A stretch of 27,488 nt of DNA, taken from NCBI GenBank assembly GCA_036402175.1, contig DASWTK010000096.1:1-27488 (forward strand), written 5' to 3'. The position numbers were made by a program, and so were the translations under genes. Shown here piece after piece: positions 1-7,188 of this stretch. The notes below the pieces were generated by a model. It was given only the letters and a program-made list of their open reading frames with translations. It had not been told where the DNA came from and did not search any database. The DNA comes from DASPKM01 sp036402175. Lineage in GTDB: Bacteria; Bacteroidota; Bacteroidia; Chitinophagales; Chitinophagaceae. Numbering within the stretch: the first letter of the stretch is position 1; each line of letters begins with the position of its first letter.

Positions 1-54
1 GCTTATCCTACGCTTATCTTACACTAGTCCTAAGCTATTCTTACACTTAACCTA
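1..54. repeat. Degenerate 11-bp tandem repeat at the left edge
   Basis: Five consecutive units can be laid out at 1-10 (cut by the window edge), 11-21, 22-32, 33-43 and 44-54: CGCTTATCTTA, CACTAGTCCTA, AGCTATTCTTA, CACTTAACCTA. Each ends in TA with a pyrimidine-rich middle, giving roughly CRCTTRTCYTA. The array probably continues to the left. The units are diverged and there is no coding signal. Function unknown. Confidence 0.6.
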
Positions 55-300
55 CATTATTACTATTATTGTTCTCCAATCGTCCCCTCTTACTTTTAGT
101 TTGCATTCCAGGGTTAATAATCCTGATTTCAACTTACATTATACCGATTTTCAGATTTTTTCCCCTGACCCTACGATTTCAGTTTACATCAAATCAACTT
201 ATTTGTTTTCCGTTTAGAAACGGCAAACCTCAACTTTCAAACCACCCCCCAAAACTCTAAGTAATCTCCCCAAACCCTTAACCCAAAACTCAGCCACCTC
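55..300. other. Gene-free AT/pyrimidine-rich intergenic stretch
   Basis: No credible gene is seen on either strand. A short open frame at 69-260 has no recognisable domain and its translation is hydrophobic low-complexity sequence. A 15-bp near-repeat, GATTTCARYTTACAT, occurs at 125-139 and again at 175-189, which suggests decayed repeat DNA. The base composition is strand-skewed (C and T over G), like the arrays on both sides. Confidence 0.5.
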
Positions 301-525
301 ACTTTTGGAAACCCGAAACCCAAAACAAACCTCCCGAAACCAACTTAACCATTTGGCAATTGGAAAACCCGAAACCCAAAACCCGAAACCCAACACCCAA
401 AACCCATCAACCTCTTCTTTGGAAAACCCAAAACTCAAAACCCAAAACCCGAAACCCCTCATTTGGAAAACCCGAAACCCGAAACCCGAAACCGGAAACA
501 CGAAACCCAAAACCCCAAACCCAAA
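301..525. repeat. Telomere-like AAACCC(G/A) array, G-quadruplex-prone on the minus strand
   Basis: The plus strand consists almost only of A and C in 7-nt words AAACCCG, AAACCCA and AAAACCC. I count about 19 CCC tracts between 311 and 522, most spaced by 4 nt. The array restarts several times after a TTGG(A)AAACCC block (near 305, 361, 420 and 464), giving a higher-order period of roughly 45-60 bp. The minus strand therefore carries runs of the type GGG-N4-GGG-N4-GGG, which fit the usual G-quadruplex pattern. It ends about 40 bp before uppS. Open frames read on both strands are low-complexity artefacts. Confidence 0.85.
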
Positions 526-564
526 ACAAATTCTTAACTTCGTGCCCCTAAAATCGAGGGAGTT

Positions 565-1332
565 ATGGAATCGCTGAAAGAGCAGATAGACCTGCAGCAT
601 CTTCCCCGGCACATCGCTATCATCATGGATGGGAATGGCCGCTGGGCTAAAGAGCAGGGACATGACCGGCTCTATGGCCATTTTCATGGAGTGGAAAGTG
701 TTCGCAGTATTGTAGAAGGTTGCGCGGAGCTGGGTATTGAATACCTGACGCTTTACGCTTTTTCAACAGAAAACTGGGAACGCCCTGAATATGAAGTGGT
801 AGGCCTGATGGAATTGCTTGTGAATACGATCCAGAAAGAACTGGAAGACCTTCACAAAAACAACATCCGGCTTCATGTGATCGGGGATCTGAACATGCTC
901 CCGGATTATACGCGGAAAGAACTGAACAATGCGCTGGAAAGAACTTCGGATAATACCGGAATGAACCTCATCATCGCATTGAGCTATAGCGGTAGATGGG
1001 AATTGCTGAATGCGGTTAAGAATATCGCTTATGATGTTAAGGTAGGTAAGGTGAAAGTTGAAGAAATTGACCAGGATACCTTGCAGAAATACTTATGCAC
1101 CAGCGATTTTCCTGATCCTGAACTGATGATCAGAACCAGTGGCGAATACCGGATCAGCAACTTCCTTTTGTATCAGCTGGCCTACGCGGAGTTGTATTTT
1201 ACAAATGTGCGCTGGCCCGATTTCAGAAAAGAAAATTTATACGAAGCTTTAGTGGACTTCCAGGGCAGAGAACGCCGGTTTGGAAAAACCGGTGATCAGC
1301 TCACAAGGGATTCACTTGTAAATAGTCGCTAA
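565..1332 (+). CDS. uppS: Isoprenyl transferase / undecaprenyl diphosphate synthase
   Basis: A cis-prenyltransferase of 255 aa, full length for the family. It condenses isopentenyl diphosphate units onto farnesyl diphosphate to make the C55 lipid carrier of peptidoglycan and other surface polymers. The substrate-binding signature HIAIIMDGNGRWA is at residues 16-28 with catalytic Asp22. The second signature RTSGEYRISNFLLYQ starts at Arg190; Arg190 and Arg196 match the diphosphate-binding arginines, and Glu209 in AYAELYF matches the Mg ligand. No signal peptide is seen, as expected for a cytosolic or membrane-associated enzyme. It lies 120 bp upstream of bamA on the same strand, the usual order in Bacteroidota. 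The start is set by the ATG at 565, just before the conserved N-terminus. Confidence 0.96.
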   Translation: MESLKEQIDLQHLPRHIAIIMDGNGRWAKEQGHDRLYGHFHGVESVRSIVEGCAELGIEYLTLYAFSTENWERPEYEVVGLMELLVNTIQKELEDLHKNNIRLHVIGDLNMLPDYTRKELNNALERTSDNTGMNLIIALSYSGRWELLNAVKNIAYDVKVGKVKVEEIDQDTLQKYLCTSDFPDPELMIRTSGEYRISNFLLYQLAYAELYFTNVRWPDFRKENLYEALVDFQGRERRFGKTGDQLTRDSLVNSR

Positions 1333-1452
1333 ACCTTGTCCAATCCTACTTTCTATCACCGTTGTTGGTGCGTTAACAAGCTTAGTTTTAACAAAGACTT
1401 TCAACTAATCCCGTTAATTTGCCCATCCAAAAATCAGCCTAAACCAGACTGA

Positions 1453-4179
1453 ATGCAATCCAGATTTACGCTTTTTACCAGTTTAGTGGTAGTATGTTTA
1501 TTGTGCGCGATGAATAGTAATGCCCAGGTAACCAGAGACACCGTTCCCGTTTCGATAGATCCTGAATTGGAAAACCTCGCAAAATTAACTACCCCCCGTG
1601 AGTTCACTATAGCAGGTATTCGCATCAGCGGTACAAAATACCTCGATGAACAATTGCTGATATCTATTTCGGGTTTGAATGTAGGCGACAAAGTAGTGAT
1701 ACCAGGCGGAGACAACTTCAGCAAAGCGATCATGAACCTGTGGAAGCAGAACCTTTTTTCGAACGTGAGGATCCTTTACACAAAAATCGAAGGCTCAAAT
1801 ATCCACATCGAAATAAATGTTCAGGAGCGTCCAAGGTTATCAAATTTCTTCTTTAAGGGCGTAAAAAAATCGGAAGCCGAAGAGCTTCAGGGCAAGGCAG
1901 GCCTTGTTAAAGGACGCGTTATCACTGAGAATGTCAAAAGAAACGCGGTTGAAGCCATTGAAAAGTTCTATGTTGAAAAAGGATTTAAAGGTGTAACCGT
2001 AGTCATCGACGAGCAAACTGATGCGGCCCTCGCAAACTCACAGATACTTACTTTCAATATTACAAAAGGTAAAAAGGTCCGGATCAACCAGATCAATTTC
2101 TTTGGAAATGAAACCATCAGCGATGCCAGGTTGAAAAAGCGCCTGAAGGGTACAAAGGAAATGACCAAATTCACTTTCTATCCAAGTCGCGATACCAGCA
2201 AGTTCGGCCTCAACGAACCCATGTCGTTCCGCGAATACATTCAAAAAGCCGGACCGTTATCCATCACAACCACGAAGGAATACCTCGATCCGTACTTCAG
2301 GTTCAAATTATTCAGCTCCGCTAAGTTCAATGCAACAAAATTCTCTGAAGACATCGACAATGTATTGAACTATTACAATTCACTTGGCTACCGCGATGCT
2401 GCGATCGCCGATACTTCTCTTACCTATAACGATAAGGGCAATCTGAATGTTGACATCAAAGTTGAGGAAGGCCGCAAGTATTATTTCGGCAATATCAGCT
2501 GGAAGGGTAATACAAAATACACCGATTCACTCCTGACATTCCTGCTTGGAATAAAGAAGGGCGATGTTTACAATATTGAAACACTAAATAAAAAACTTGG
2601 CAAGCAGCTATCACCTGAAGGAGGCGATATCAGCGGCCTGTATATGGATGATGGGTATTTGTTCTTCAGGGTAGATCCGGTTGAAACTGCAGTTTACAAC
2701 GACACCATCGATTTCGAGATCAGGATGGTGGAAGGTCCTCAGGCTACCATAAAAAATGTCAATATTTCGGGTAACGATAAAACAAAAGAATACGTGATCC
2801 GCCGTGAACTTCGAACTGTTCCGGGCGATAAATTCAGTCGTGCTGCTCTTATCCGCTCTCAAAGAGAGATAGCCAACCTTGGTTATTTCAACCAGGAAAA
2901 GATTGGCATTAATCCTGTTCCAAATCAGGATGATGGAACCGTGGACATCAATTATTCAGTTGAGGAAAAATCATCTGACCAGCTGGAACTTTCTGCAGGC
3001 TGGGGTGGTGGTATTGGTCTAACCGGAACCCTTGGTGTATCATTCAATAACTTTTCGATCAAAAATATTTTCAGAAAAGAATCATGGTCGCCGCTTCCAA
3101 CAGGCGATGGCCAGAAGCTGAGCCTCCGGATACAATCTAACGGTAAGGCATACCAGTCGTACAATTTCTCATTCACCGAACCATGGCTGGGCGGCAAGAA
3201 AAGAAATTCATTAACGGTAAGCCTTTATAAAAGTTTGTTCCGCACAGGCGGATACGATGGCAATGGAAGATATTTCTTCTCAGACTCACAGTCGCTCAAA
3301 ACATTTGGTATTTCAGTAGCATTGGGCAAGCAGCTTCAATGGCCTGATGATTATTTTACACTTTCTTACGCGTTGAACTATACGCAGTATAAACTGCAGG
3401 ATTATCCCGCCAGTTTCTTTGGATTCAGAACAGGTATTTCAAATAACCTGAGTTTAAAACTTTCGCTGAACCGGTACTCACTTGATCAGCCGATATTCCC
3501 AAGAAGTGGTTCCAACTTCCTGTTAAGCGGACAGTTTACGCCGCCTTATTCTTTGATCAATAAAAGTATTACAGCGGAGGATGGCTATAAACTTCCCGAA
3601 TTTCACAAATGGAGGTTTACGGGGGAATGGTATATTCCCATCGGAAAGGCAATGGGGGCCGATAAGTCGAGGCAGTTTGTGTTGAAAGCTGCGGTGAAGT
3701 ATGGTTTCATGGGGCGTTACAACAGCAAGATGGATTTTTCTCCATTCGAACGATTCCAGGTGGGTGACGCGGGTCTTACCAACAACTTCGGATTGCTGGG
3801 TTATGATATCATCGCACATCGCGGATATCCTGTATATGAAAGCTCTGATCCAAGGGTAAACCCTGACCAGCAGAATGCGAACCAGTTCTTTACCATGTTC
3901 AACAAATACACACTGGAACTTCGCTATCCTTTCAGTACAAATCCCAACAGCACTATATATGGATTAACATTCTTTGAAGCTGCTAATGGATGGTATAATT
4001 ACAAAGACTACAACCCGTTCCGCCTGCGCAGAAGCGCGGGTGTGGGTATGCGCTTTTTCCTGCCGATGTTCGGATTGTTAGGGTTTGACTATGGCGTTGG
4101 ATTTGACAGGCTCAGGCAAAACGGCAAGATGCGTGACGCATCGAGGTTTACCTTCATGATCGGCTTTGAACCTGAATAA
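1453..4179 (+). CDS. bamA: Outer membrane protein assembly factor BamA
   Basis: A 908-aa Omp85-family protein, the central subunit of the BAM complex that folds beta-barrel proteins into the outer membrane. Residues 1-24 are a signal peptide, with cleavage expected after SNA. The periplasmic part up to about residue 500 contains repeated POTRA-type beta-alpha-alpha-beta-beta segments, such as FTIAGIRISGTKYLDEQLL and ATIKNVNISGNDKTKEYVI. The rest is the 16-stranded barrel, beginning near LELSAGWGGGIGLTG. The loop-6 (V/I)RGY/F motif appears as HRGYP with Arg790. The last strand is RFTFMIGF, followed by Glu-Pro-Glu, so the protein does not end on the usual aromatic residue. It is followed closely by two periplasmic chaperone genes, supporting a role in outer-membrane biogenesis. 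Confidence 0.95.
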   Translation: MQSRFTLFTSLVVVCLLCAMNSNAQVTRDTVPVSIDPELENLAKLTTPREFTIAGIRISGTKYLDEQLLISISGLNVGDKVVIPGGDNFSKAIMNLWKQNLFSNVRILYTKIEGSNIHIEINVQERPRLSNFFFKGVKKSEAEELQGKAGLVKGRVITENVKRNAVEAIEKFYVEKGFKGVTVVIDEQTDAALANSQILTFNITKGKKVRINQINFFGNETISDARLKKRLKGTKEMTKFTFYPSRDTSKFGLNEPMSFREYIQKAGPLSITTTKEYLDPYFRFKLFSSAKFNATKFSEDIDNVLNYYNSLGYRDAAIADTSLTYNDKGNLNVDIKVEEGRKYYFGNISWKGNTKYTDSLLTFLLGIKKGDVYNIETLNKKLGKQLSPEGGDISGLYMDDGYLFFRVDPVETAVYNDTIDFEIRMVEGPQATIKNVNISGNDKTKEYVIRRELRTVPGDKFSRAALIRSQREIANLGYFNQEKIGINPVPNQDDGTVDINYSVEEKSSDQLELSAGWGGGIGLTGTLGVSFNNFSIKNIFRKESWSPLPTGDGQKLSLRIQSNGKAYQSYNFSFTEPWLGGKKRNSLTVSLYKSLFRTGGYDGNGRYFFSDSQSLKTFGISVALGKQLQWPDDYFTLSYALNYTQYKLQDYPASFFGFRTGISNNLSLKLSLNRYSLDQPIFPRSGSNFLLSGQFTPPYSLINKSITAEDGYKLPEFHKWRFTGEWYIPIGKAMGADKSRQFVLKAAVKYGFMGRYNSKMDFSPFERFQVGDAGLTNNFGLLGYDIIAHRGYPVYESSDPRVNPDQQNANQFFTMFNKYTLELRYPFSTNPNSTIYGLTFFEAANGWYNYKDYNPFRLRRSAGVGMRFFLPMFGLLGFDYGVGFDRLRQNGKMRDASRFTFMIGFEPE

Positions 4180-4213
4180 GCACATTCATTATAACAATTG
4201 AAAATTTATCGTT

Positions 4214-4726
4214 ATGAAAAAAATACTTTTCTTCCTGTTCATCCTGTTCGGATGCATAGGTATCGCGGGAGCGCAGCGCTACGCAATTGTAGACAGTAAA
4301 TACATCCTTGAAAAAATGCAGGATTATAAAACTGCGCAATCGAAGCTCGACGAATTCAGCGTGCAATGGCAAAAGGAGATTGATCTGAAGCAGGCAACGC
4401 TTGACAAAATGTACAAGGAGTATGAAGCCGAACAGGTGATGCTGAGCGATGAGCTGAAAAGAAAAAGGGAAGATCAGTTGTATAATCTTGAAAAAGAATT
4501 GCGCGATCTGCAAAGGAAACGCTTTGGCTTCGAAGGAGATCTGTTTAAGAAGCGCCAGGAGCTGATTAAACCGGTGCAGGACAAGGTTTACAATGCGATT
4601 CAGAAGATAGCCGTGCAGCGGTCGTACGACTTTATTTTAGATAAAAGTGAAGGAATAACCGTTATCTTTGCCGACCCAAAACTGGACAAGAGCGAGGATG
4701 TTCTTAGGGAATTGGGTGTTAAATAA
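4214..4726 (+). CDS. OmpH/Skp-family periplasmic chaperone (first copy)
   Basis: A 170-aa secreted protein. Residues 1-20 form a signal peptide (MKKILFFLFILFGCIGIAGA, cleavage before Gln21). The mature part starts with the family hallmark YAIVDSKYILEKM and continues as a long charged helix, about residues 40-130, rich in Lys, Glu and Gln. This fits the coiled-coil tentacles of Skp, which hold unfolded outer-membrane proteins on the way to BamA. The C-terminal part (YDFILDKSEGITVIF) is the conserved end of OmpH domains. It lies 34 bp after bamA and 75 bp before a second OmpH-like gene. The family is clear; chaperone function is by analogy to Skp. Confidence 0.9.
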   Translation: MKKILFFLFILFGCIGIAGAQRYAIVDSKYILEKMQDYKTAQSKLDEFSVQWQKEIDLKQATLDKMYKEYEAEQVMLSDELKRKREDQLYNLEKELRDLQRKRFGFEGDLFKKRQELIKPVQDKVYNAIQKIAVQRSYDFILDKSEGITVIFADPKLDKSEDVLRELGVK

Positions 4727-4801
4727 ATGCCAAAGAGCGCCTGTTGCACAACGTATATTTTTCCAAACGCAACTAATATAAAAAGCAAATCACATTACGA
4801 C

Positions 4802-5311
4802 ATGAAAAAATTGGTTACACTTTTTCTGGTAGCTGCCGGCCTGGTAGCAGGAACCCAAGCAAATGCCCAGAATAAGATCGGGTTTATTGATGTTCAGGAG
4901 CTGATAGTAGCTATGCCTGATTTCAAAAAGGCTGATACAGCTCTGGCTGAATATCAGAATGCATTGAACCAGCAATATGGTGACATGGTGAACGAGTTCA
5001 ATCAGAAGGATAGTCTCCTGAGTTCAAAAGACACCACCAAGTACACAAGAGCCCAACTGGAAGTGAAGAGGAATGATCTTGGCCAGCTTTACCTGAAACT
5101 TCAGGGTTGGAACCAGCAGGCACAGCAATTGTATCAGCGCAGGGAGCAGGAATTGCTTTCTCCGGTACAGAAAAAAGCCATGGATGCGGTTCAGGCAGTT
5201 GCAAAAGAAAATGGATATACCTATGTTTTCAGTCGCCAGGCACTGGTAGTTGCACCTCCGGCCGGAGACGATCTGCTGCCACTGGTGAAAAAGAAGCTTA
5301 ATATCAAGTAA
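4802..5311 (+). CDS. OmpH/Skp-family periplasmic chaperone (second copy)
   Basis: A 169-aa paralogue of the preceding gene. The frame is open from 4727, but the ATG at 4802 is chosen because it gives a standard signal peptide (MKKLVTLFLVAAGLVAGTQA, then NAQ). Mature sequence NKIGFIDVQELIVAMPDF matches the OmpH start, followed by a helical Gln/Glu/Lys-rich middle and the conserved ending NGYTYVFSRQALVVAPP. It probably acts with the first copy as a trimeric holdase delivering proteins to BamA. A strong intrinsic terminator follows directly, so this is likely the end of the uppS/bamA transcription unit. Confidence 0.9.
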   Translation: MKKLVTLFLVAAGLVAGTQANAQNKIGFIDVQELIVAMPDFKKADTALAEYQNALNQQYGDMVNEFNQKDSLLSSKDTTKYTRAQLEVKRNDLGQLYLKLQGWNQQAQQLYQRREQELLSPVQKKAMDAVQAVAKENGYTYVFSRQALVVAPPAGDDLLPLVKKKLNIK

Positions 5312-5332
5312 CTCCACCTGCAAATAATTTCA

Positions 5333-5360
5333 GAGGCTGACCCGTCAGCCTCTTTTTTTT
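5333..5360 (+). terminator. Rho-independent terminator after the OmpH pair
   Basis: Perfect 8-bp stem GAGGCTGA (5333-5340) / TCAGCCTC (5345-5352) with a CCCG loop, followed by eight T residues (5353-5360). It is 21 bp after the second OmpH stop codon. Confidence 0.93.
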
Positions 5361-5400
5361 GCCCTTCCCAATCCTCTTTGAAACCATCTTATATTCTCCA

Positions 5401-5500
5401 AATCAGTCAATTAATTAATTAAATAATCTAATCCTCAAATCCTCTAATCCTCAAATCCTCAAATTATCTAATTTGCTTATCGGCTAAATTGGCTAATTAT
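5401..5500. repeat. Dispersed modular intergenic repeat, copy A
   Basis: Contains AATTAATTAATTAA, then tandem AATCCTCA/AATCCTCT words, then AAATTATCTAATTTGC and TTATCGGCTAAATTGGCTAATTA. The same modules recur at 12731-12807 (inverted) and at 18755-18845. No coding potential. It sits between the ompH terminator and murI. Confidence 0.6.
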
Positions 5501-5507
5501 TCCCCCC

Positions 5508-6329
5508 ATGGCTAAATCTCCAATTGGTGTTTTCGATTCCGGTTACGGCGGCCTTACGATTCTCAAAGAGATCGTACAAAAACTTCCGGAATATGATTAC
5601 ATCTACCTGGGCGACAATGCCCGCACGCCTTATGGAACGAGATCTTTTGAGACGGTATACCAATATACGCTTGAATGTGTCCGCCATTTTTTTGACATGG
5701 GTTGCCGGTTGGTGATCCTGGCCTGCAATACGGCCTCCGCCAAGGCTTTAAGGACCATTCAGCAAAATGACCTGCCGGGCATTGACCCTTCACTTCGGGT
5801 ACTGGGTGTGATCAGGCCAACCGCCGAAATAATAGGAAAAATATCGAAGTCGGGACATGTAGGCATATTAGGAACCAGGGGAACGGTCACTTCCTGTTCT
5901 TATCCCATTGAGATTGAAAAATTCTTCCCCGGCGTTAAAGTTTACCAGGAAGCCTGTCCGCTTTGGGTTCCATTGGTAGAGAACAATGAATACAACAAGC
6001 CCGGAGCTGATTATTTCGTCAGTACTAACATTGAATCTCTTTTACAGCAGTCACCACAGATAGACACCATTCTGCTGGCCTGTACGCATTATCCTTTATT
6101 GATGGATAAGATCAGGCGATTTACTCCCGCGCATATCAGGATCTTATCCCAGGGGGAGATCGTTGCCGATAGCCTGGCCGACTATCTGAAAAGGCATCCC
6201 GAAATAGAGGAGGTCTGCAGCAAAGGAAGTAAAAGAATATTTTACACTACAGACTCGACGGAGGACTTTGACCAGCACGCCAGCGTATTTTTTGGTAAAG
6301 CCGTCCAATCGATACATCTGCAGTTGTAG
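5508..6329 (+). CDS. murI: Glutamate racemase
   Basis: A 273-aa enzyme interconverting L- and D-glutamate to supply D-Glu for peptidoglycan. It has the family's paired active-site cysteines: Cys73 in LACNTASA and Cys192 in LACTHYPLL. The N-terminal substrate motif is FDSGYGGLT, with Asp10-Ser11, and LGDNARTPYG is at residues 34-43. No signal peptide is seen, as expected for a cytosolic enzyme. Position after the uppS-bamA-ompH block is a common Bacteroidota arrangement, but the intervening terminator and repeat DNA suggest it has its own promoter. Start at the ATG right after a run of C residues; the motif spacing from the N-terminus fits this start. Confidence 0.95.
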   Translation: MAKSPIGVFDSGYGGLTILKEIVQKLPEYDYIYLGDNARTPYGTRSFETVYQYTLECVRHFFDMGCRLVILACNTASAKALRTIQQNDLPGIDPSLRVLGVIRPTAEIIGKISKSGHVGILGTRGTVTSCSYPIEIEKFFPGVKVYQEACPLWVPLVENNEYNKPGADYFVSTNIESLLQQSPQIDTILLACTHYPLLMDKIRRFTPAHIRILSQGEIVADSLADYLKRHPEIEEVCSKGSKRIFYTTDSTEDFDQHASVFFGKAVQSIHLQL

Positions 6330-6355
6330 CAATAGGAAATTATCTCTTCCGCTAA

Positions 6356-6386
6356 TTGGCCGATTAGTTATTAAGTCTTAATTTCG
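6356..6386 (+). promoter_or_regulatory. Probable rpmH promoter
   Basis: TTG at 6356-6358, a 20-nt spacer, then TAATTTCG at 6379-6386, one mismatch from the Bacteroidota -7 consensus TAnnTTTG. This would start transcription near 6393, about 120 nt before rpmH. Assignment is by consensus only. Confidence 0.4.
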
Positions 6387-6400
6387 CCGTCCTTTCACAA

Positions 6401-6489
6401 CAAGGGGTAATGGTGACCCTTTGTAAGGATAGTAAGCTGGTCCGGTGATCGGGCCTTATTTAAACCGCCAACTTTAAGTTTCGGCGGTT
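6401..6489 (+). promoter_or_regulatory. Structured 5' leader of rpmH (three hairpins)
   Basis: Three hairpins follow one another. CAAGGGGT (6401-6408) pairs with ACCCTTTG (6416-6423), with one G-U pair. GGTCCG (6439-6444) pairs with CGGGCC (6450-6455) and is followed by TTATTT. AACCGCC (6463-6469) pairs with GGCGGTT (6483-6489). The last one ends 24 nt before the rpmH start. This could be a regulatory leader of a ribosomal protein gene; no known riboswitch or r-protein leader is recognised. Confidence 0.45.
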
Positions 6490-6513
6490 AAAACGTGAAA
6501 AAAGTTATTGATC

Positions 6514-6669
6514 ATGAAACGTACATTTCAACCGCATCGCCGCCGCAGGAAGACCACACATGGTTTCAGAAAGCGTATGGAGACCGCTAATGGTCGTAAA
6601 GTATTGGCTTCCCGCCGCAGGAAAGGCCGTAAGAAACTTACCATTTCCGACGAGCGGAAACTCAAATAG
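6514..6669 (+). CDS. rpmH: 50S ribosomal protein L34
   Basis: A 51-aa, extremely basic protein that starts MKRTFQPHRRRRKTTHGFRK, the standard L34 N-terminus, and continues with RMETANGRKVLASRRRKGRK, the conserved central motif. It is part of the large ribosomal subunit. Length is normal for L34 (about 44-53 aa); the C-terminal tail KLTISDERKLK matches the slightly longer Bacteroidota type. It precedes rnpA and yidD in the classic rpmH-rnpA-yidD order. The leader upstream is hairpin-rich, and two hairpins separate it from rnpA. Confidence 0.97.
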   Translation: MKRTFQPHRRRRKTTHGFRKRMETANGRKVLASRRRKGRKKLTISDERKLK

Positions 6670-6684
6670 TTTAGCGATCCGCTA

Positions 6685-6716
6685 ATTTCCAGCCTGCCCC
6701 TTAGGGCGCTGGAAAT
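6685..6716 (+). terminator. Hairpin 1 in the rpmH-rnpA gap
   Basis: ATTTCCAGC (6685-6693) pairs with GCTGGAAAT (6708-6716). An inner GCCC/GGGC stem with a CTTA loop is set off by a 2-nt bulge. No T run follows. It may be an RNA-processing or mRNA 3'-end stabilising structure rather than a true terminator. Confidence 0.5.
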
Positions 6717-6720
6717 GCTG

Positions 6721-6760
6721 AATAGCCTTGTGTTGCGTATTACCGGAACACAAGGCTATT
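6721..6760 (+). terminator. 14-bp perfect inverted repeat before rnpA
   Basis: AATAGCCTTGTGTT (6721-6734) pairs perfectly with AACACAAGGCTATT (6747-6760) around a 12-nt loop. It is followed by TCATTTGTT, a weak T tract. It can act as a terminator or attenuator in the rpmH-rnpA gap and ends only about 30 nt before the conserved rnpA coding sequence begins. Confidence 0.6.
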
Positions 6761-6843
6761 TCATTTGTTAACTTGCAACAAAACACGCCATCAAACAGGG
6801 ATTTACGCTCGCGCGGAATGAAAGGCTTAAGAGCCGTAAGCTA

Positions 6844-7188
6844 ATGGAGCAGTTGTTCCGTGATGGCATTACCTTTTTCATTCATCCATTCAAAGTTTAT
6901 TATCAGGTTACCACCTTGCCTGCTGAAAAAAGGCTTCAGGCAGCCTTTGGAGTTTCTTCCAGAACATTCAAAAAAGCAGTAGACCGCAACAGGATCAAGA
7001 GGCTCATGCGTGAAGCATACAGGTTAGAGAAAAAAGAATTACAACAACAACTTCAGGCCGATGATAAAGGTTTGGCCGTGTTTTTTCTGTATACCGGAAA
7101 GGAACTTCCTGATCTTGGTATGGTAAAAGACAAAATGAAACTGATACTGGAGAAACTGGGAAAGGCTATGCTAACAACCAATCAATGA
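6844..7188 (+). CDS. rnpA: Ribonuclease P protein component (true start probably upstream of the ATG)
   Basis: Protein subunit of RNase P, which assists the catalytic RNA in trimming tRNA 5' leaders. From the ATG at 6844 it is 114 aa. The family signature is at residues 43-60: KKAVDRNRIKRLMREAYR, the RNR motif that contacts the RNA. The frame is open back to a stop at 6769-6771. The codons just before 6844 encode GFTLARNERLKSRKL, clearly the conserved RnpA N-terminus. Yet there is no ATG, GTG or TTG in that stretch; ATC at 6790 (followed by Lys-Gln-Gly-Phe-Thr-Leu) or ACG at 6805 would be needed. The coordinates give the first canonical start; the real protein probably begins near 6790. It overlaps yidD by 4 nt (ATGA). 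Confidence 0.88.
   Translation: MEQLFRDGITFFIHPFKVYYQVTTLPAEKRLQAAFGVSSRTFKKAVDRNRIKRLMREAYRLEKKELQQQLQADDKGLAVFFLYTGKELPDLGMVKDKMKLILEKLGKAMLTTNQ

Noticed and set aside
301..525. CRISPR array
   Set aside because: Units are 6-8 nt with no distinct spacers of equal length and no cas genes nearby.
305..577. Open frames across the AAACCC array (plus strand 305-577 and 360-551; minus strand 214-687) with Asn-Pro-Lys or Gly-Phe repeats
   Set aside because: The translations are direct products of a short DNA repeat that lacks stop codons. The minus-strand frame also overlaps the start of uppS. No domain and no credible start region.
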